Shown here in pieces: positions 15,529-23,941 of a DNA stretch of 29,136 nt; position 1 is the first letter of the stretch, and every line of letters begins with the position of its first letter. Origin of the DNA: Urinicoccus timonensis (GTDB lineage: Bacteria; Bacillota; Clostridia; Tissierellales; Peptoniphilaceae); NCBI RefSeq assembly GCF_900232945.1, contig NZ_OCTU01000001.1, positions 340,476 through 369,611 on the forward strand, written 5' to 3'. Under the pieces are notes generated by a model. That model was not told where the DNA came from. It saw only the letters and a list, made by a program, of their open reading frames with translations, and did not search any database. Both the position numbers and the translations under genes were made by a program.

Positions 15529-17679
15529 TTACTTTAATTTTATGCTTATACTATTGTCCTCAGGATTCCATTCAATATCTTGGTCTGTGCCATCTTTTGT
15601 ATTCCCATTACTTATATTAAAGACTTTAGATATATTCGTTAGAGATACAAAAATTCTGTTCTTCTTAATTGTTGGATTTGCATCCATAGGAACTGTTTCT
15701 CCGTTGGATAAAGCAATCTTGTTATCATAGATATAAATAGACGCTGTTCTTCCGTCTTTAGAAAAATGTGCTGTTTGTTTTTCTTGATCCCATTTAACTT
15801 CCATCCCTAAAGATTCAGCAATAAATCTTAATGGCAACATGGTCCGATTATTTTCAACAAATGGGCTTACATCCATAAAAATAGTCTCTTCCTTGCCATT
15901 TTTAATGACTGTAAAAGTATTTTTACCTATAATAAATCGAACATCTCGACTATATTTGCTTGTCTTATCATTTTCTTTTTTGGAGCTAGAACGATAAAAA
16001 GTGTTGTAGTTCTTCTTTCTATTTGTTGAAGAGCTGGGTCTACTTCCCTCAGGCTCTTTAGGTGTTTCTGGTTTTTTAGGAGTCTCTGGAGTTGCCGGTT
16101 TCTCAACACCTTCCCAAAATACCTTCGCTTCATTTTCTCCCCATGGAGCCCCTTTAATTGCATCCTTTTCCCTGGCAATGTGGATTTCTTTCAAGTCTGT
16201 TGACAATTCAAAGGCTCCTGGAGAAATTTTTTCAATGCTTGCTGGAATACAAACTTTTTTTAATTTCGCCATGTAGCCGAAGGCATGTCCATCTAGTTCC
16301 TTTACTCCATTTGGTAAGATAATTTCTTCTATTTTGGTAAATCCAAAGGCTGTGTCTCCCACATACTTTAAGTTTTTAGGCAAGGTAATCTTTTTTAATT
16401 TTGTTGCATTGGCAAAGGCCCGGGCCTTAATATGGGTCACCTTATCAGGGATTACAATTTCTTCTATATGGCTGGCATTCAATACTCGTTCTTCCAAAAC
16501 TTCTATATTCTTGGGAAGTACTACCTTTTTCAGGTTTACAGCATCAGCAAAAGCAGATGCCCCAATTTTTGTTACTGTATCTGGAATGACAATGGACTCA
16601 AAGGCACACTCAGCAAAGGCATAGTCTCCAATTTCTTTTAAATTTTTTGGGATATTAATGTCCTTTAACCGACTGCAATCATCGAATACATGGTTTCCTA
16701 TTTTTGTAATCGTATCTGGAAGTCTAACACTTTCTAAAAACTGATCATTATCAAAGGCACTGTCTGCCAGCTCTGTAATTCCATCTGGAAGAACAACATG
16801 CTTTAAATAAAACAATTCTTCAAAAGCACCTTCCCCAATTTTTACAATTTTTACCCCGTTGATTTCACTTGGGACTGTAACAGATTCAGCTTTCCCTGTA
16901 TATTTTGTTAATGTTCCTGTTGCCTCATCTACTTGAAAATCTTGGCTTGTTACTTCACCTGTATTTTCTTTTTGTTTCCATTGTATTTTTACTGTATCCT
17001 GAGCTCCCCATGGGAAGCCTGGAATAGAATTTTCTTCTTTCTCAACCACAATTGATGTTAAATTTTTACAATCTGTAAATGCAGACTCATTTATTTCCCG
17101 AACTTGCCCAGGAATAGAAATTTTTTCTAAGGCCTTACAATTCTTAAATGCCCCTTTGTCTATTTTCTCTAACTTCTCAGGTAGTTTCAGCTCTTTGAGT
17201 CCACTACAATGTTCAAAGGCATTTACTGGTATTTCTCTCACATTGTCAGAAATGATTACTTTTGTCAACTTTGAATTTTCTGTAAATGCAGATTTTTCTA
17301 TTTTACTTAAGCTGCTAGGCAAGCTTAGCTCCTTCAAACTAGTGTCTGCAAAAGCTCTGTCTCCTATAGTTTTTATACCCTCTGGAATGGTCACACTTTC
17401 CAAAAAAGAATTCCCATCGAAAGCCTGTGATCCTATGTGCTCAACTGCCACTCCATCAATTTCTTTTGGTATAACTACATTTTTATCCCTACCCAAGTAT
17501 TTTGTAATTGTATGTAGCTCCTTATCAAAAGTAAAGTTTGCCTGCTTTGTGGTTTCTTCCTTACTTGAAGCTGTTTGGGCTGTATATACCCCTCCTTGTA
17601 TGTCCGTTTTTGCCATAACATTATTTGTCAGTAAAAGAGAAGTTGTCAGTAATCCAATAGCTAAATATTTTTTCTTCAC
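15529..17679 (-). CDS. BspA-type leucine-rich-repeat surface protein with copper-amine-oxidase-N domain
   Basis: The chosen start is GTG at 17677-17679: AAAGGAG lies seven bases ahead, and the product begins with a clean signal peptide (KKKYLAIGLLTTSLLLTNNV, cut near VMA-KT). An ATG at 17715 would add 12 unlikely residues. The 716-residue protein has two tandem LRR_5 modules. Module A (~47-237) and module B (~247-525) each start with a TxTKYxG..xxxVTVP cap and end with a PWG-containing cap. A Pro/Lys/Glu linker (~526-578) leads to a C-terminal domain (~579-716; NNRTMLPLRFIAESLGMEVK) like the copper amine oxidase N-terminal repeat, often a wall-associated domain in Clostridia-related bacteria. 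BspA-type LRRs usually bind host or bacterial surfaces. The gene is visibly richer in A and T than its neighbours. Confidence 0.9.
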   Translation of the reverse strand: MKKKYLAIGLLTTSLLLTNNVMAKTDIQGGVYTAQTASSKEETTKQANFTFDKELHTITKYLGRDKNVVIPKEIDGVAVEHIGSQAFDGNSFLESVTIPEGIKTIGDRAFADTSLKELSLPSSLSKIEKSAFTENSKLTKVIISDNVREIPVNAFEHCSGLKELKLPEKLEKIDKGAFKNCKALEKISIPGQVREINESAFTDCKNLTSIVVEKEENSIPGFPWGAQDTVKIQWKQKENTGEVTSQDFQVDEATGTLTKYTGKAESVTVPSEINGVKIVKIGEGAFEELFYLKHVVLPDGITELADSAFDNDQFLESVRLPDTITKIGNHVFDDCSRLKDINIPKNLKEIGDYAFAECAFESIVIPDTVTKIGASAFADAVNLKKVVLPKNIEVLEERVLNASHIEEIVIPDKVTHIKARAFANATKLKKITLPKNLKYVGDTAFGFTKIEEIILPNGVKELDGHAFGYMAKLKKVCIPASIEKISPGAFELSTDLKEIHIAREKDAIKGAPWGENEAKVFWEGVEKPATPETPKKPETPKEPEGSRPSSSTNRKKNYNTFYRSSSKKENDKTSKYSRDVRFIIGKNTFTVIKNGKEETIFMDVSPFVENNRTMLPLRFIAESLGMEVKWDQEKQTAHFSKDGRTASIYIYDNKIALSNGETVPMDANPTIKKNRIFVSLTNISKVFNISNGNTKDGTDQDIEWNPEDNSISIKLK

Positions 17680-17700
17680 GCTTGTACTCCTTTCATTTTT

Positions 17701-17733
17701 GATACTAGGTATCATTTATCTCTTTTTATTATA
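17701..17733 (-). promoter_or_regulatory. Promoter region of the LRR gene with a small palindrome
   Basis: Minus-strand CGTATAATAA gives a perfect TATAAT at 17728-17733, but the -35 region is only an A-rich tract. Between it and the ribosome site lies the dyad GATAC-CTA-GTATC (17701-17713), placed about where an operator in the early transcript would be. The dyad is short and may be chance. Confidence 0.42.
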
Positions 17734-17810
17734 CGTTTTTTATTTTTTGTAATCTATAATAAAACTTTGATAAATTTATGCAAAATATTGCCATATCCAG
17801 CTATTGTACA

Positions 17811-17848
17811 GAAAAACCCCTCCATCCGTTTGTTCGGATTTTGGGGTT
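17811..17848 (-). terminator. Rho-independent terminator after the CoA-dehydratase activase gene
   Basis: Minus-strand AACCCC(aaa)ATCCG, a 6-base loop, then CGGAT(gga)GGGGTTTTT forms a stem with a 3x3 internal loop and a T-tract, about 30 bases after the stop at 17878. Confidence 0.82.
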
Positions 17849-17877
17849 CACTGTATTCCATAATCTAACTTTTTATC

Positions 17878-20800
17878 CTATAAATTTTTCTCTGCTTGGG
17901 CCAACATCAATTGGATCCGATTGAATTGGTTGACAGATGAAGCCGAAGCATCGTAGTCCAAGGGGATGATATTGGCCTTGGGATATTCTTCTCTTAAGGC
18001 CTTGATAACCCCCTTGCCTGTAATATGGTTGGGCAGGCAGCCAAAGGGTTGAACACAGACGATGTTTTCCACGCCAGACTGGATTAATTCCACCATTTCC
18101 GCCGTCAAAAGCCAACCTTCTCCATATTGGTGGCCTAGGCTGACAAAACCCCTGGCATAGTCCATAAGCTGGTCGAGCTTTACGGGTTTTTGGAAACGGG
18201 TTCCTTCCAATTCTCGGCAAATGATATTGCGCATAAACTCAATATGGGAAATGGCCAATTCTGTAAAATAGGGTGCCCAGTGGTTTTTCCCCAACTTATC
18301 GGCCTTGAGCTTGGTATTTTTAAAGCTGTAGAGCATAAAGTCCATCAGGTCTGGCACTACAACTTCTGCCCCTTCTTTTTCCAACTTTTCTTGGAGGAAG
18401 TTGTTGGCCGCCGGGAGGTATTTGACTAAAATCTCTCCCACAATACCCACTCTGGGCTTTTTGACTTCTTGAACTTCTAGGGCTTGGAAGTCTTGGACCA
18501 TGTCGTGGACATCCCTTTTAAAGGCCCAGTAATTTTGTTTCTTGACCAAGCGGTCTAGCCATTGGTCTACCAAGCGGTCCGTCGCCCCCTTTTCCACTTC
18601 ATAGGGCCTGGTGGCATTGGACAGCCGCATTAAAAGGTCCCCGTAAAGAAGGGCATTCATGGCCTTGGGGGCCAATTTCAAGAGGTTGCTGGAATTTAAA
18701 TGGAAGCCCTCGTGCTTTTCAATACCTTGGAAGCTCACAGCCAAAACAGGAACGTGGCCATAGCCAGCTTCCTTCAAGGCCTTACGGATAAAGCCCACAT
18801 AGTTGGAAGCCCGGCAGGCTCCACCGGTTTGGCTCATTAAAAGAGTCAGGTGGTCGGTGTCGTACTTGCCACTTTTTACTGCCTCCATAAATTGCCCCAC
18901 CACATACATAGAGGGATAGCAGGCATCGTTATTGACATACTTAAGCCCTTCTTGGACGGCCTGGCTGGTAACTGTATCCAGAACTTGGAAGTTGTAGCCT
19001 GTTTCTTTTAGGATGGGCTGTAAGAGCTTAAAATGCAAGGGGGCCATTTGAGGCACCAGAATGGTATGGGTCTTGGCGTCTTCCTTGGTAAATTCCACCA
19101 CTTCATTGACATAGGGAGTGTCCGGGTCAAAGTGCTTGCCATCTTTTGTGGCCTCCATCAAGGACCGAAGACGGATTTTAATGGCTCCCAGATTGTTGAC
19201 CTCGTCAATTTTTATCACGGTAAAAATCTTGTGGTGGGCCTTTAAAATCTCTTGGACCTGGTCAGTGGTTACAGCATCTAAGCCACAACCAAAGGAGTTT
19301 AATTGGACCATTTCCACCTGGTCATGACTCCCTGCAAACTTGGCTGCCCGATAGAGGCGACCATGGTAGGTCCATTGGTCCAAAACCCTAAGAGACCCTT
19401 CTAAAACCATGTCTTGGGCAATGGAGTCTTCACTTAAGACCACCATGCCTAGAGAATTAATCAATTCTGCAATCCCATGGTTGATTTCCGGATCCACATG
19501 GTAGGGCCGACCAGCCAGGATAATCCCCTTGACTTGGTTGGCTTCCATAAAGTCTAGAGCCCTTTGTCCTTCTTTCTTGACATCTTCATGGTAGCGGATT
19601 CTTTCTGCATAGGCCTTGTCCACAGCCCGGCTGATTTCATTTTTTGAAATGTCTGCAAAGACTTCAGCTAGGCGTTTTTTCAAGGGCTTTTCCGCATCCA
19701 GAGAAAGGAAAGGGTTGATAAAGGTCACCCTTTCCTCTTTCAAGGCATCCATATTGTTTTTAATGACTTCAGAATAGCCGGCAACGACAGGACAATTCAA
19801 GTGGTTGCTGGCATCTTGGTATTCTCTTTTTTCATAAAAGACACTGGGATAGAAGATGGTCTTTAGGCCCATTTCAATCAAATTTTCAATGTGGCCATGG
19901 ACCAGCTTGGCCGGGTAACAGGCCGTTTCTGAAGGAATGGTTTCCAGACCCTTTTCATAGAGACTCCGGTTAGATTCCGGAGACAGGACCACCCGGTAGC
20001 CCAGCTCAGTTAAAAAGGTGAACCAGAAGGGATAGTTCTCATACATGTTGAGAACCCGGGGCAGTCCAATGGACCCCCGTTTCGCCTGACCTTCCTCCAA
20101 AGGCTTGTAGGAAAATAGGCGTTGGTACTTATATTCATAGAGGTTGGGCAGGTCCAAACCTTCCGTTTGAATCCCCGCTCCCCGTTCACATCGGTTACCA
20201 GAAATATAGCGGTCCCCGTTGTTGAAGATATTCACCGACAGGGCGCATTGGTTGCTACATTGCTTGCAGTGGGTTGTCCGAGACTTGTAGGAAAAATTTT
20301 CCAATTCTTCTTGGGATAGGATGGAGGATTTTTCCAGACCTCGGTCTTGGGCCATGAGGGCCATCCCCAGGGCCCCCATCAAGCCACTGAGGCCGGGTCT
20401 TGTTACTTGGACCCCGGCAATTCGTTCGAAGGCCCTTAAAACAGCATCGGAATAAAAGGTCCCCCCTTGGACTACAATATGCCTTCCCAGGTCCTTGGGG
20501 TCTCGAATTTTAATGACCTTTTGGATAGCATTGCGGATAACCGAATAAGACAGGCCTGCTGCAATGTCTCCAATTTCCGCCCCTTCCTTTTGGGCCTGCT
20601 TGACATTGGAGTTCATGAAAACCGTACACCGGCTTCCTAGGTCCACAGGTTCCTTGGCCAAAAGGGCTGCTTGGGCAAATTCCTCCGGACTCATATTCAC
20701 CGTAGAGGCAAAGGCCTCCAGGAAAGACCCACAACCAGAGGAACAGGCTTCGTTTAAGAGGATGGAAGAAATTGTATCATCTTCAATCTTCATGGACTTC

Positions 20801-22068
20801 ATATCCTGGCCACCAATGTCCAGGATAAAGTCTACATCCGGGTCATAGTACTTGGCCGCTTGATAGTGGGCAATGGTTTCAACTTCCCCGAAATCCAGGT
20901 GGAAGGCCGCCTTTAAAAAGTCCTCCCCATAACCTGTAACTCCTGCACAGGCAATGACCGCGTCCTCTTCCTTGTCCTGGTAGATTTTCAAAAGTTGCTC
21001 TCTTACAACATCAATGGGCCGTCCCTTGTTGGACCCGTAAAATTGAAAGAGAATTTCCCGGTCTTGGGACAGGGCCAAGACCTTGGAAGTGGTAGAGCCT
21101 GAGTCAATTCCCAGGTAGATCTTGCCATGGTAGCCCTTTAGAGATCCTTGGGCTAGGTCCTTGCTCTTGTGACGTTTCCGGAATTGGTCTAATTCTTCCT
21201 GGCTTTCAAAAAGAGCCTGGAGGATTTGCTTTTCCCTTTCCTGGCTGGCTTGGGGGTGGGCCAACTTGTAGAGGACTTGGTCCATGGTGGTGGTTGGAGA
21301 TTCCTTGGAAGCCAGGGCTGCCCCTGTAGCTACAAAAAGTTCTCCCCTCTCAGGTACAATAATCTCATCTTCCTTCAAACCCAGGGTTTCAATAAAGCGC
21401 TCCCTTAATTGGTCCAAAAAGGTCAAGGGCCCCCCTAAAAAAGCAATCTTTCCCCGAATGGGCCGGCCACAGGCCAGGTTGGAAATAGTTTGGTTGACGA
21501 CCGATTGGAAGACACTGGCCGCAATATCATCCTTGGAAGCCCCTTGGTTGATCAGAGCCTGGATGTCCGTTTTGGCAAAAACACCACACCTAGAAGCTAT
21601 AGGATAAAGCTTGGTGTGGTTCTTGGCCCTTTGGTTGAGGCCTTGGGCATCGGTTTCCAAAAGAGATGCCATCTGGTCTATAAAAGCCCCGGTTCCCCCG
21701 GCGCAAATACTGTTCATTCTTTGCTCAATACTACCCTTAAGATAGGTGATTTTTGAGTCCTCGCCCCCTAGCTCAATAGCTACATCTGTTTGGGGAATAA
21801 AGGCATCAATAGCCATTTTTCCAGCCATAACCTCTTGGACAAAATCCACCCCTAGGTCCTTGTGGACAGACAAACCCCCACTGCCTGTTACTGCAATGGT
21901 AAAGGGCTGGTCCTTGACCTGGTCTTGGCAGTCCTTAAAAATTTCTCCAATGGTTTGGTGGATATCTGAAAAGTGCCTTTGATAGCGCTCATAAATTCGT
22001 TGGTTTTTTTCGTTGAGAACGACAACCTTCACTGTTGTTGACCCAACATCGAGTCCCATATGAAACAC
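17878..22068 (-). CDS. 2-hydroxyacyl-CoA dehydratase activase-type fusion (two BadF/HgdC ATPase domains + DUF2229 region)
   Basis: This 1396-residue cytoplasmic protein has two ASKHA ATPase domains. Domain 1 (~1-255) has MGLDVGSTTVKV, cluster-type Cys 122 (SICAGGTGAF) and Cys 161. Domain 2 (~317-575) has LGIDSGSTTSKV, DIGGQDMKS, Cys 442/446 (EACSSGCGSF) and Cys 481. HgdC activators hold one [4Fe-4S] cluster between two subunits, so this chain may do so internally. A Cys-rich segment follows (Cys 601, 604, 608, 627), then ~750 residues of DUF2229/HgdB-like sequence. Known relatives are single long proteins of undefined substrate. The start is GTG at 22066-22068 with GAGGG five bases ahead. The gene has its own terminator, and no hgdA/hgdB genes adjoin it. 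Confidence 0.9.
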   Translation of the reverse strand: MFHMGLDVGSTTVKVVVLNEKNQRIYERYQRHFSDIHQTIGEIFKDCQDQVKDQPFTIAVTGSGGLSVHKDLGVDFVQEVMAGKMAIDAFIPQTDVAIELGGEDSKITYLKGSIEQRMNSICAGGTGAFIDQMASLLETDAQGLNQRAKNHTKLYPIASRCGVFAKTDIQALINQGASKDDIAASVFQSVVNQTISNLACGRPIRGKIAFLGGPLTFLDQLRERFIETLGLKEDEIIVPERGELFVATGAALASKESPTTTMDQVLYKLAHPQASQEREKQILQALFESQEELDQFRKRHKSKDLAQGSLKGYHGKIYLGIDSGSTTSKVLALSQDREILFQFYGSNKGRPIDVVREQLLKIYQDKEEDAVIACAGVTGYGEDFLKAAFHLDFGEVETIAHYQAAKYYDPDVDFILDIGGQDMKSMKIEDDTISSILLNEACSSGCGSFLEAFASTVNMSPEEFAQAALLAKEPVDLGSRCTVFMNSNVKQAQKEGAEIGDIAAGLSYSVIRNAIQKVIKIRDPKDLGRHIVVQGGTFYSDAVLRAFERIAGVQVTRPGLSGLMGALGMALMAQDRGLEKSSILSQEELENFSYKSRTTHCKQCSNQCALSVNIFNNGDRYISGNRCERGAGIQTEGLDLPNLYEYKYQRLFSYKPLEEGQAKRGSIGLPRVLNMYENYPFWFTFLTELGYRVVLSPESNRSLYEKGLETIPSETACYPAKLVHGHIENLIEMGLKTIFYPSVFYEKREYQDASNHLNCPVVAGYSEVIKNNMDALKEERVTFINPFLSLDAEKPLKKRLAEVFADISKNEISRAVDKAYAERIRYHEDVKKEGQRALDFMEANQVKGIILAGRPYHVDPEINHGIAELINSLGMVVLSEDSIAQDMVLEGSLRVLDQWTYHGRLYRAAKFAGSHDQVEMVQLNSFGCGLDAVTTDQVQEILKAHHKIFTVIKIDEVNNLGAIKIRLRSLMEATKDGKHFDPDTPYVNEVVEFTKEDAKTHTILVPQMAPLHFKLLQPILKETGYNFQVLDTVTSQAVQEGLKYVNNDACYPSMYVVGQFMEAVKSGKYDTDHLTLLMSQTGGACRASNYVGFIRKALKEAGYGHVPVLAVSFQGIEKHEGFHLNSSNLLKLAPKAMNALLYGDLLMRLSNATRPYEVEKGATDRLVDQWLDRLVKKQNYWAFKRDVHDMVQDFQALEVQEVKKPRVGIVGEILVKYLPAANNFLQEKLEKEGAEVVVPDLMDFMLYSFKNTKLKADKLGKNHWAPYFTELAISHIEFMRNIICRELEGTRFQKPVKLDQLMDYARGFVSLGHQYGEGWLLTAEMVELIQSGVENIVCVQPFGCLPNHITGKGVIKALREEYPKANIIPLDYDASASSVNQFNRIQLMLAQAEKNL

Positions 22069-22123
22069 GTCGACCCTCTTTTCTATTACTCTTTAAAATA
22101 TACTGGTTTTTTCTTGTAAACCC

Positions 22124-22129
22124 ATCATA
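22124..22129 (-). promoter_or_regulatory. Weak candidate extended -10 box for the activase gene
   Basis: Minus-strand TGTGCTATGAT carries TATGAT with a TGn extension. TAGACC lies 18 bases upstream as a possible -35. The leader would be about 50 bases. The rest of 22069-22249 is AT-rich and shows no gene or clear structure. Confidence 0.32.
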
Positions 22130-22248
22130 GCACAAGTGGAGTGAAAAGGTCTATATCTTTATACAAAATAAAGCTATTTAATATGAAGGAAAATGAAATT
22201 TTTTTGATCTTTTATCTATAAAAACCCCAATTCATGCCCCTTGATAAG

Positions 22249-22280
22249 AAAAAAAGAAGGGACCCTTCCCTTCTTTTTCT
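22249..22280. terminator. Terminator downstream of arginase
   Basis: AAAAAGAAGGGA - CCCT - TCCCTTCTTTTT is a 12-bp stem with a four-base loop. Read on the minus strand it is followed by more T bases and lies 20 bases after the arginase stop. T-runs exist on both strands. Confidence 0.87.
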
Positions 22281-22297
22281 TTAATCTTTATCCACTT

Positions 22298-23209
22298 TTA
22301 AATCAACCATTCTCCCAGCAAGGACCCGGCCAAGGCCACAGCTGCTTGGGCTGTCTTATTTTCATGGTCTAAAATTGGGTTTACTTCCACAAATTCACAA
22401 GAAACCAGCTGGCCAGTTTGGGCCACACTTTCCAGGCAGAGGTGGCCTTCACGATAGGCCATACCCCCTGGAACCTTGGTTCCCGTTCCTGGTGCCACTT
22501 CAGGATCCAAAACATCCATGTCAAAGCTCACATGGATATGCTTGGTCTTATCCCCTAGATAGTCCAAGGCCTCCTTGATAACCCTTTGGACCCCCAGAGC
22601 GTCCACCTCATGCATGGTAAAGACCTTGACCCCAAAGTCTCGCATCATTTGCCGCTCTCCCAGGTCCAAGTCCCTGGACCCGATATAGACCAGGTTTTCC
22701 CTTTTCAACAAGTGGTCCTTTTGACCAATCTCTAGCAAGTGAGAACTCCCTTGGCCCATGAGAGTTGCCACCGGCATCCCATGAATATTCCCAGAAGGGG
22801 TAGTTTCTGTAGTATTAATATCCCCGTGGGCATCGAACCACAAGACCCCCAGGTCGGGATAGTGGTTTAAAACAGCCTTAATAGACCCCATGGCAATGGA
22901 ATGGTCCCCACCTAAGATCAAGGGAAAGGCCCCTTCCTCCAAAACCTGGTCCACCTTCTTATATAAATTTTCATTGGCTTCCTTGACCATGGCCAAATGA
23001 TTTAAATTGCCTTGGTCTCTTTTATGGCCATAGTCATTGTGGACCTCCACATCCCCATGGTCTGTTACATGGTAGCCAATTTTTTCCAGCCTTTCCTGTA
23101 AGCCGGCCAAACGAATGGCTTCTGGCCCCAGACGACCGCCCCTTAAACTGGCCCCCATATCCATGGGACAGCCAATTAGAGCCACTTGGTCATTGATTTT
23201 TGGGTTCAT
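22298..23209 (-). CDS. rocF: Arginase
   Basis: The 303-residue protein has the full set of manganese-ligand motifs of the ureohydrolase family: GGDHSIAMGS (His 103), WFDAHGDIN (Asp 126, His 128, Asp 130) and FDMDVLDPEVAPGTG. SGNIHGMP at 139-146 and the C-terminal SCEFVEVNPILDHENKTAQ are typical of arginases rather than agmatinases. It splits arginine into ornithine and urea. The ATG follows AAGGAGAGG and a strong promoter, and the gene stands alone between two terminators or promoters. No ornithine aminotransferase, urease or arginine transporter is in the window, so the fate of ornithine and urea is unknown here. Confidence 0.95.
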   Translation of the reverse strand: MNPKINDQVALIGCPMDMGASLRGGRLGPEAIRLAGLQERLEKIGYHVTDHGDVEVHNDYGHKRDQGNLNHLAMVKEANENLYKKVDQVLEEGAFPLILGGDHSIAMGSIKAVLNHYPDLGVLWFDAHGDINTTETTPSGNIHGMPVATLMGQGSSHLLEIGQKDHLLKRENLVYIGSRDLDLGERQMMRDFGVKVFTMHEVDALGVQRVIKEALDYLGDKTKHIHVSFDMDVLDPEVAPGTGTKVPGGMAYREGHLCLESVAQTGQLVSCEFVEVNPILDHENKTAQAAVALAGSLLGEWLI

Positions 23210-23237
23210 CCAAATCCTCTCCTTTTTTCACCTCTTT

Positions 23238-23266
23238 ATTATATCTTGTCCCCAAGTCATAGACAA
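23238..23266 (-). promoter_or_regulatory. Promoter of arginase
   Basis: Minus-strand TTGTCT (23261-23266), 17 bases, then a perfect TATAAT (23238-23243), about 29 bases before the ATG with AAGGAGAGG between. Confidence 0.75.
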
Positions 23267-23331
23267 GAAAATCTTTTCTGGTCCCCTTTATCTCTTTTAA
23301 ATTGATCCTTTTCTTGGGTCCAGTTTTACCC

Positions 23332-23337
23332 TATAAT
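23332..23337 (+). promoter_or_regulatory. -10 box for the ECF S-component gene
   Basis: CCCTATAATCC contains a perfect TATAAT 26 bases before the ATG. The -35 at 17 bases is TTTTCT, which is weak. The leader would be under 25 bases, leaving no room for a riboswitch. Confidence 0.42.
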
Positions 23338-23362
23338 CCATCTTAAGAAAGGATGCGGTAAC

Positions 23363-23866
23363 ATGAAAAAATTAACGACTCGACAATTAACCACCCTGGC
23401 TATGTTCATTGCCTTAACCACTGTGGCAACTATTTTGATTCAAATTCCAATCCCTGCTACCAAGGGTTACTTAAATATCGGCGACACCATCCTAATTTGC
23501 GCCGGCCTTCTCATGGGTAAAATTGCTGGAGGTATCGTCGGCGGCCTAGGATCTGCCCTGGCAGACCTCATTACCGGCTACACCTACTATGCCCCCATTA
23601 CCCTGGTTGTCAAGGGCCTAGAAGGCTTTGTTACAGGGCTCTTGCGAGAAAAAACAAGTCTACCCCACTTTGCCTGCGCCATTGTCGGTGGACTGGTTAT
23701 GGCTGTGGGCTACCTCTTAGCCGAAGGCCTAATCCTCTATAATTTCGGAACAGCCATTTTGAGCTTTTTCCCCAATATCCTTCAAGGCCTAGCCGGCTCT
23801 ATCTTAGCCAGCCTTCTCTATCCAGCCTTGAAAAAAAGTAGCATATTTGAAACTTTCTCTAAATAA
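23363..23866 (+). CDS. ECF transporter S component, substrate unknown
   Basis: The 167-residue membrane protein has about five to six hydrophobic helices. It carries the pattern IPIPATKGYLNIGDT, ALADLITGYTYYAPITLVVKGLEGF typical of ECF S components of the COG4720/HmpT-PdxU2-like group, which bind vitamins such as pyridoxine or hydroxymethylpyrimidine. The substrate cannot be fixed from sequence alone. Helix 1 has AxxxA (Ala 13, Ala 17), the contact motif for EcfT. No ATPase genes adjoin it, so it should share ecfA1A2T at 3877-6345. The ATG follows AAAGGATG at good spacing. It is monocistronic, with its own promoter and terminator and no riboswitch that would reveal the substrate. Confidence 0.85.
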   Translation: MKKLTTRQLTTLAMFIALTTVATILIQIPIPATKGYLNIGDTILICAGLLMGKIAGGIVGGLGSALADLITGYTYYAPITLVVKGLEGFVTGLLREKTSLPHFACAIVGGLVMAVGYLLAEGLILYNFGTAILSFFPNILQGLAGSILASLLYPALKKSSIFETFSK

Positions 23867-23877
23867 TCTCTCAATAG

Positions 23878-23902
23878 AAAATCCCCGAAAGGGGATTTTT
23901 TA
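23878..23902 (+). terminator. Terminator after the ECF S-component gene
   Basis: AAAATCCCC - GAAA - GGGGATTTTTT: a nine-base-pair stem closed by a GNRA tetraloop, with a T-tract, 12 bases after the stop. Confidence 0.93.
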
Positions 23903-23906
23903 TTGC

Positions 23907-23938
23907 AAAAAAGACTGCCGATTTCTCAGCAGTCTTTT
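23907..23938 (-). terminator. Terminator after the large adhesin gene
   Basis: Minus-strand AAAAGACTGC, a 10-base loop, GCAGTCTTTTTT. It ends three bases from the adhesin stop and is back to back with the preceding plus-strand terminator. Confidence 0.9.
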
Positions 23939-23941
23939 CCT

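Noticed and set aside
15529..17679. CRISPR-like or short tandem DNA repeats in the LRR gene
   Set aside because: The repetition is at protein level (about 23-residue LRR units), with diverged DNA; there are no identical repeats with regular spacers.
17156..17752. 198-codon plus-strand open frame opposite the LRR gene
   Set aside because: It is antisense to the regular LRR codons, has no recognisable protein features and no ribosome site. The periodic repeats on the other strand explain the open frame.
23210..23362. A vitamin riboswitch before the ECF S-component gene
   Set aside because: The likely -10 box is only 26 bases from the ATG, and the rest of the gap is the arginase promoter; no aptamer-like structure was seen.
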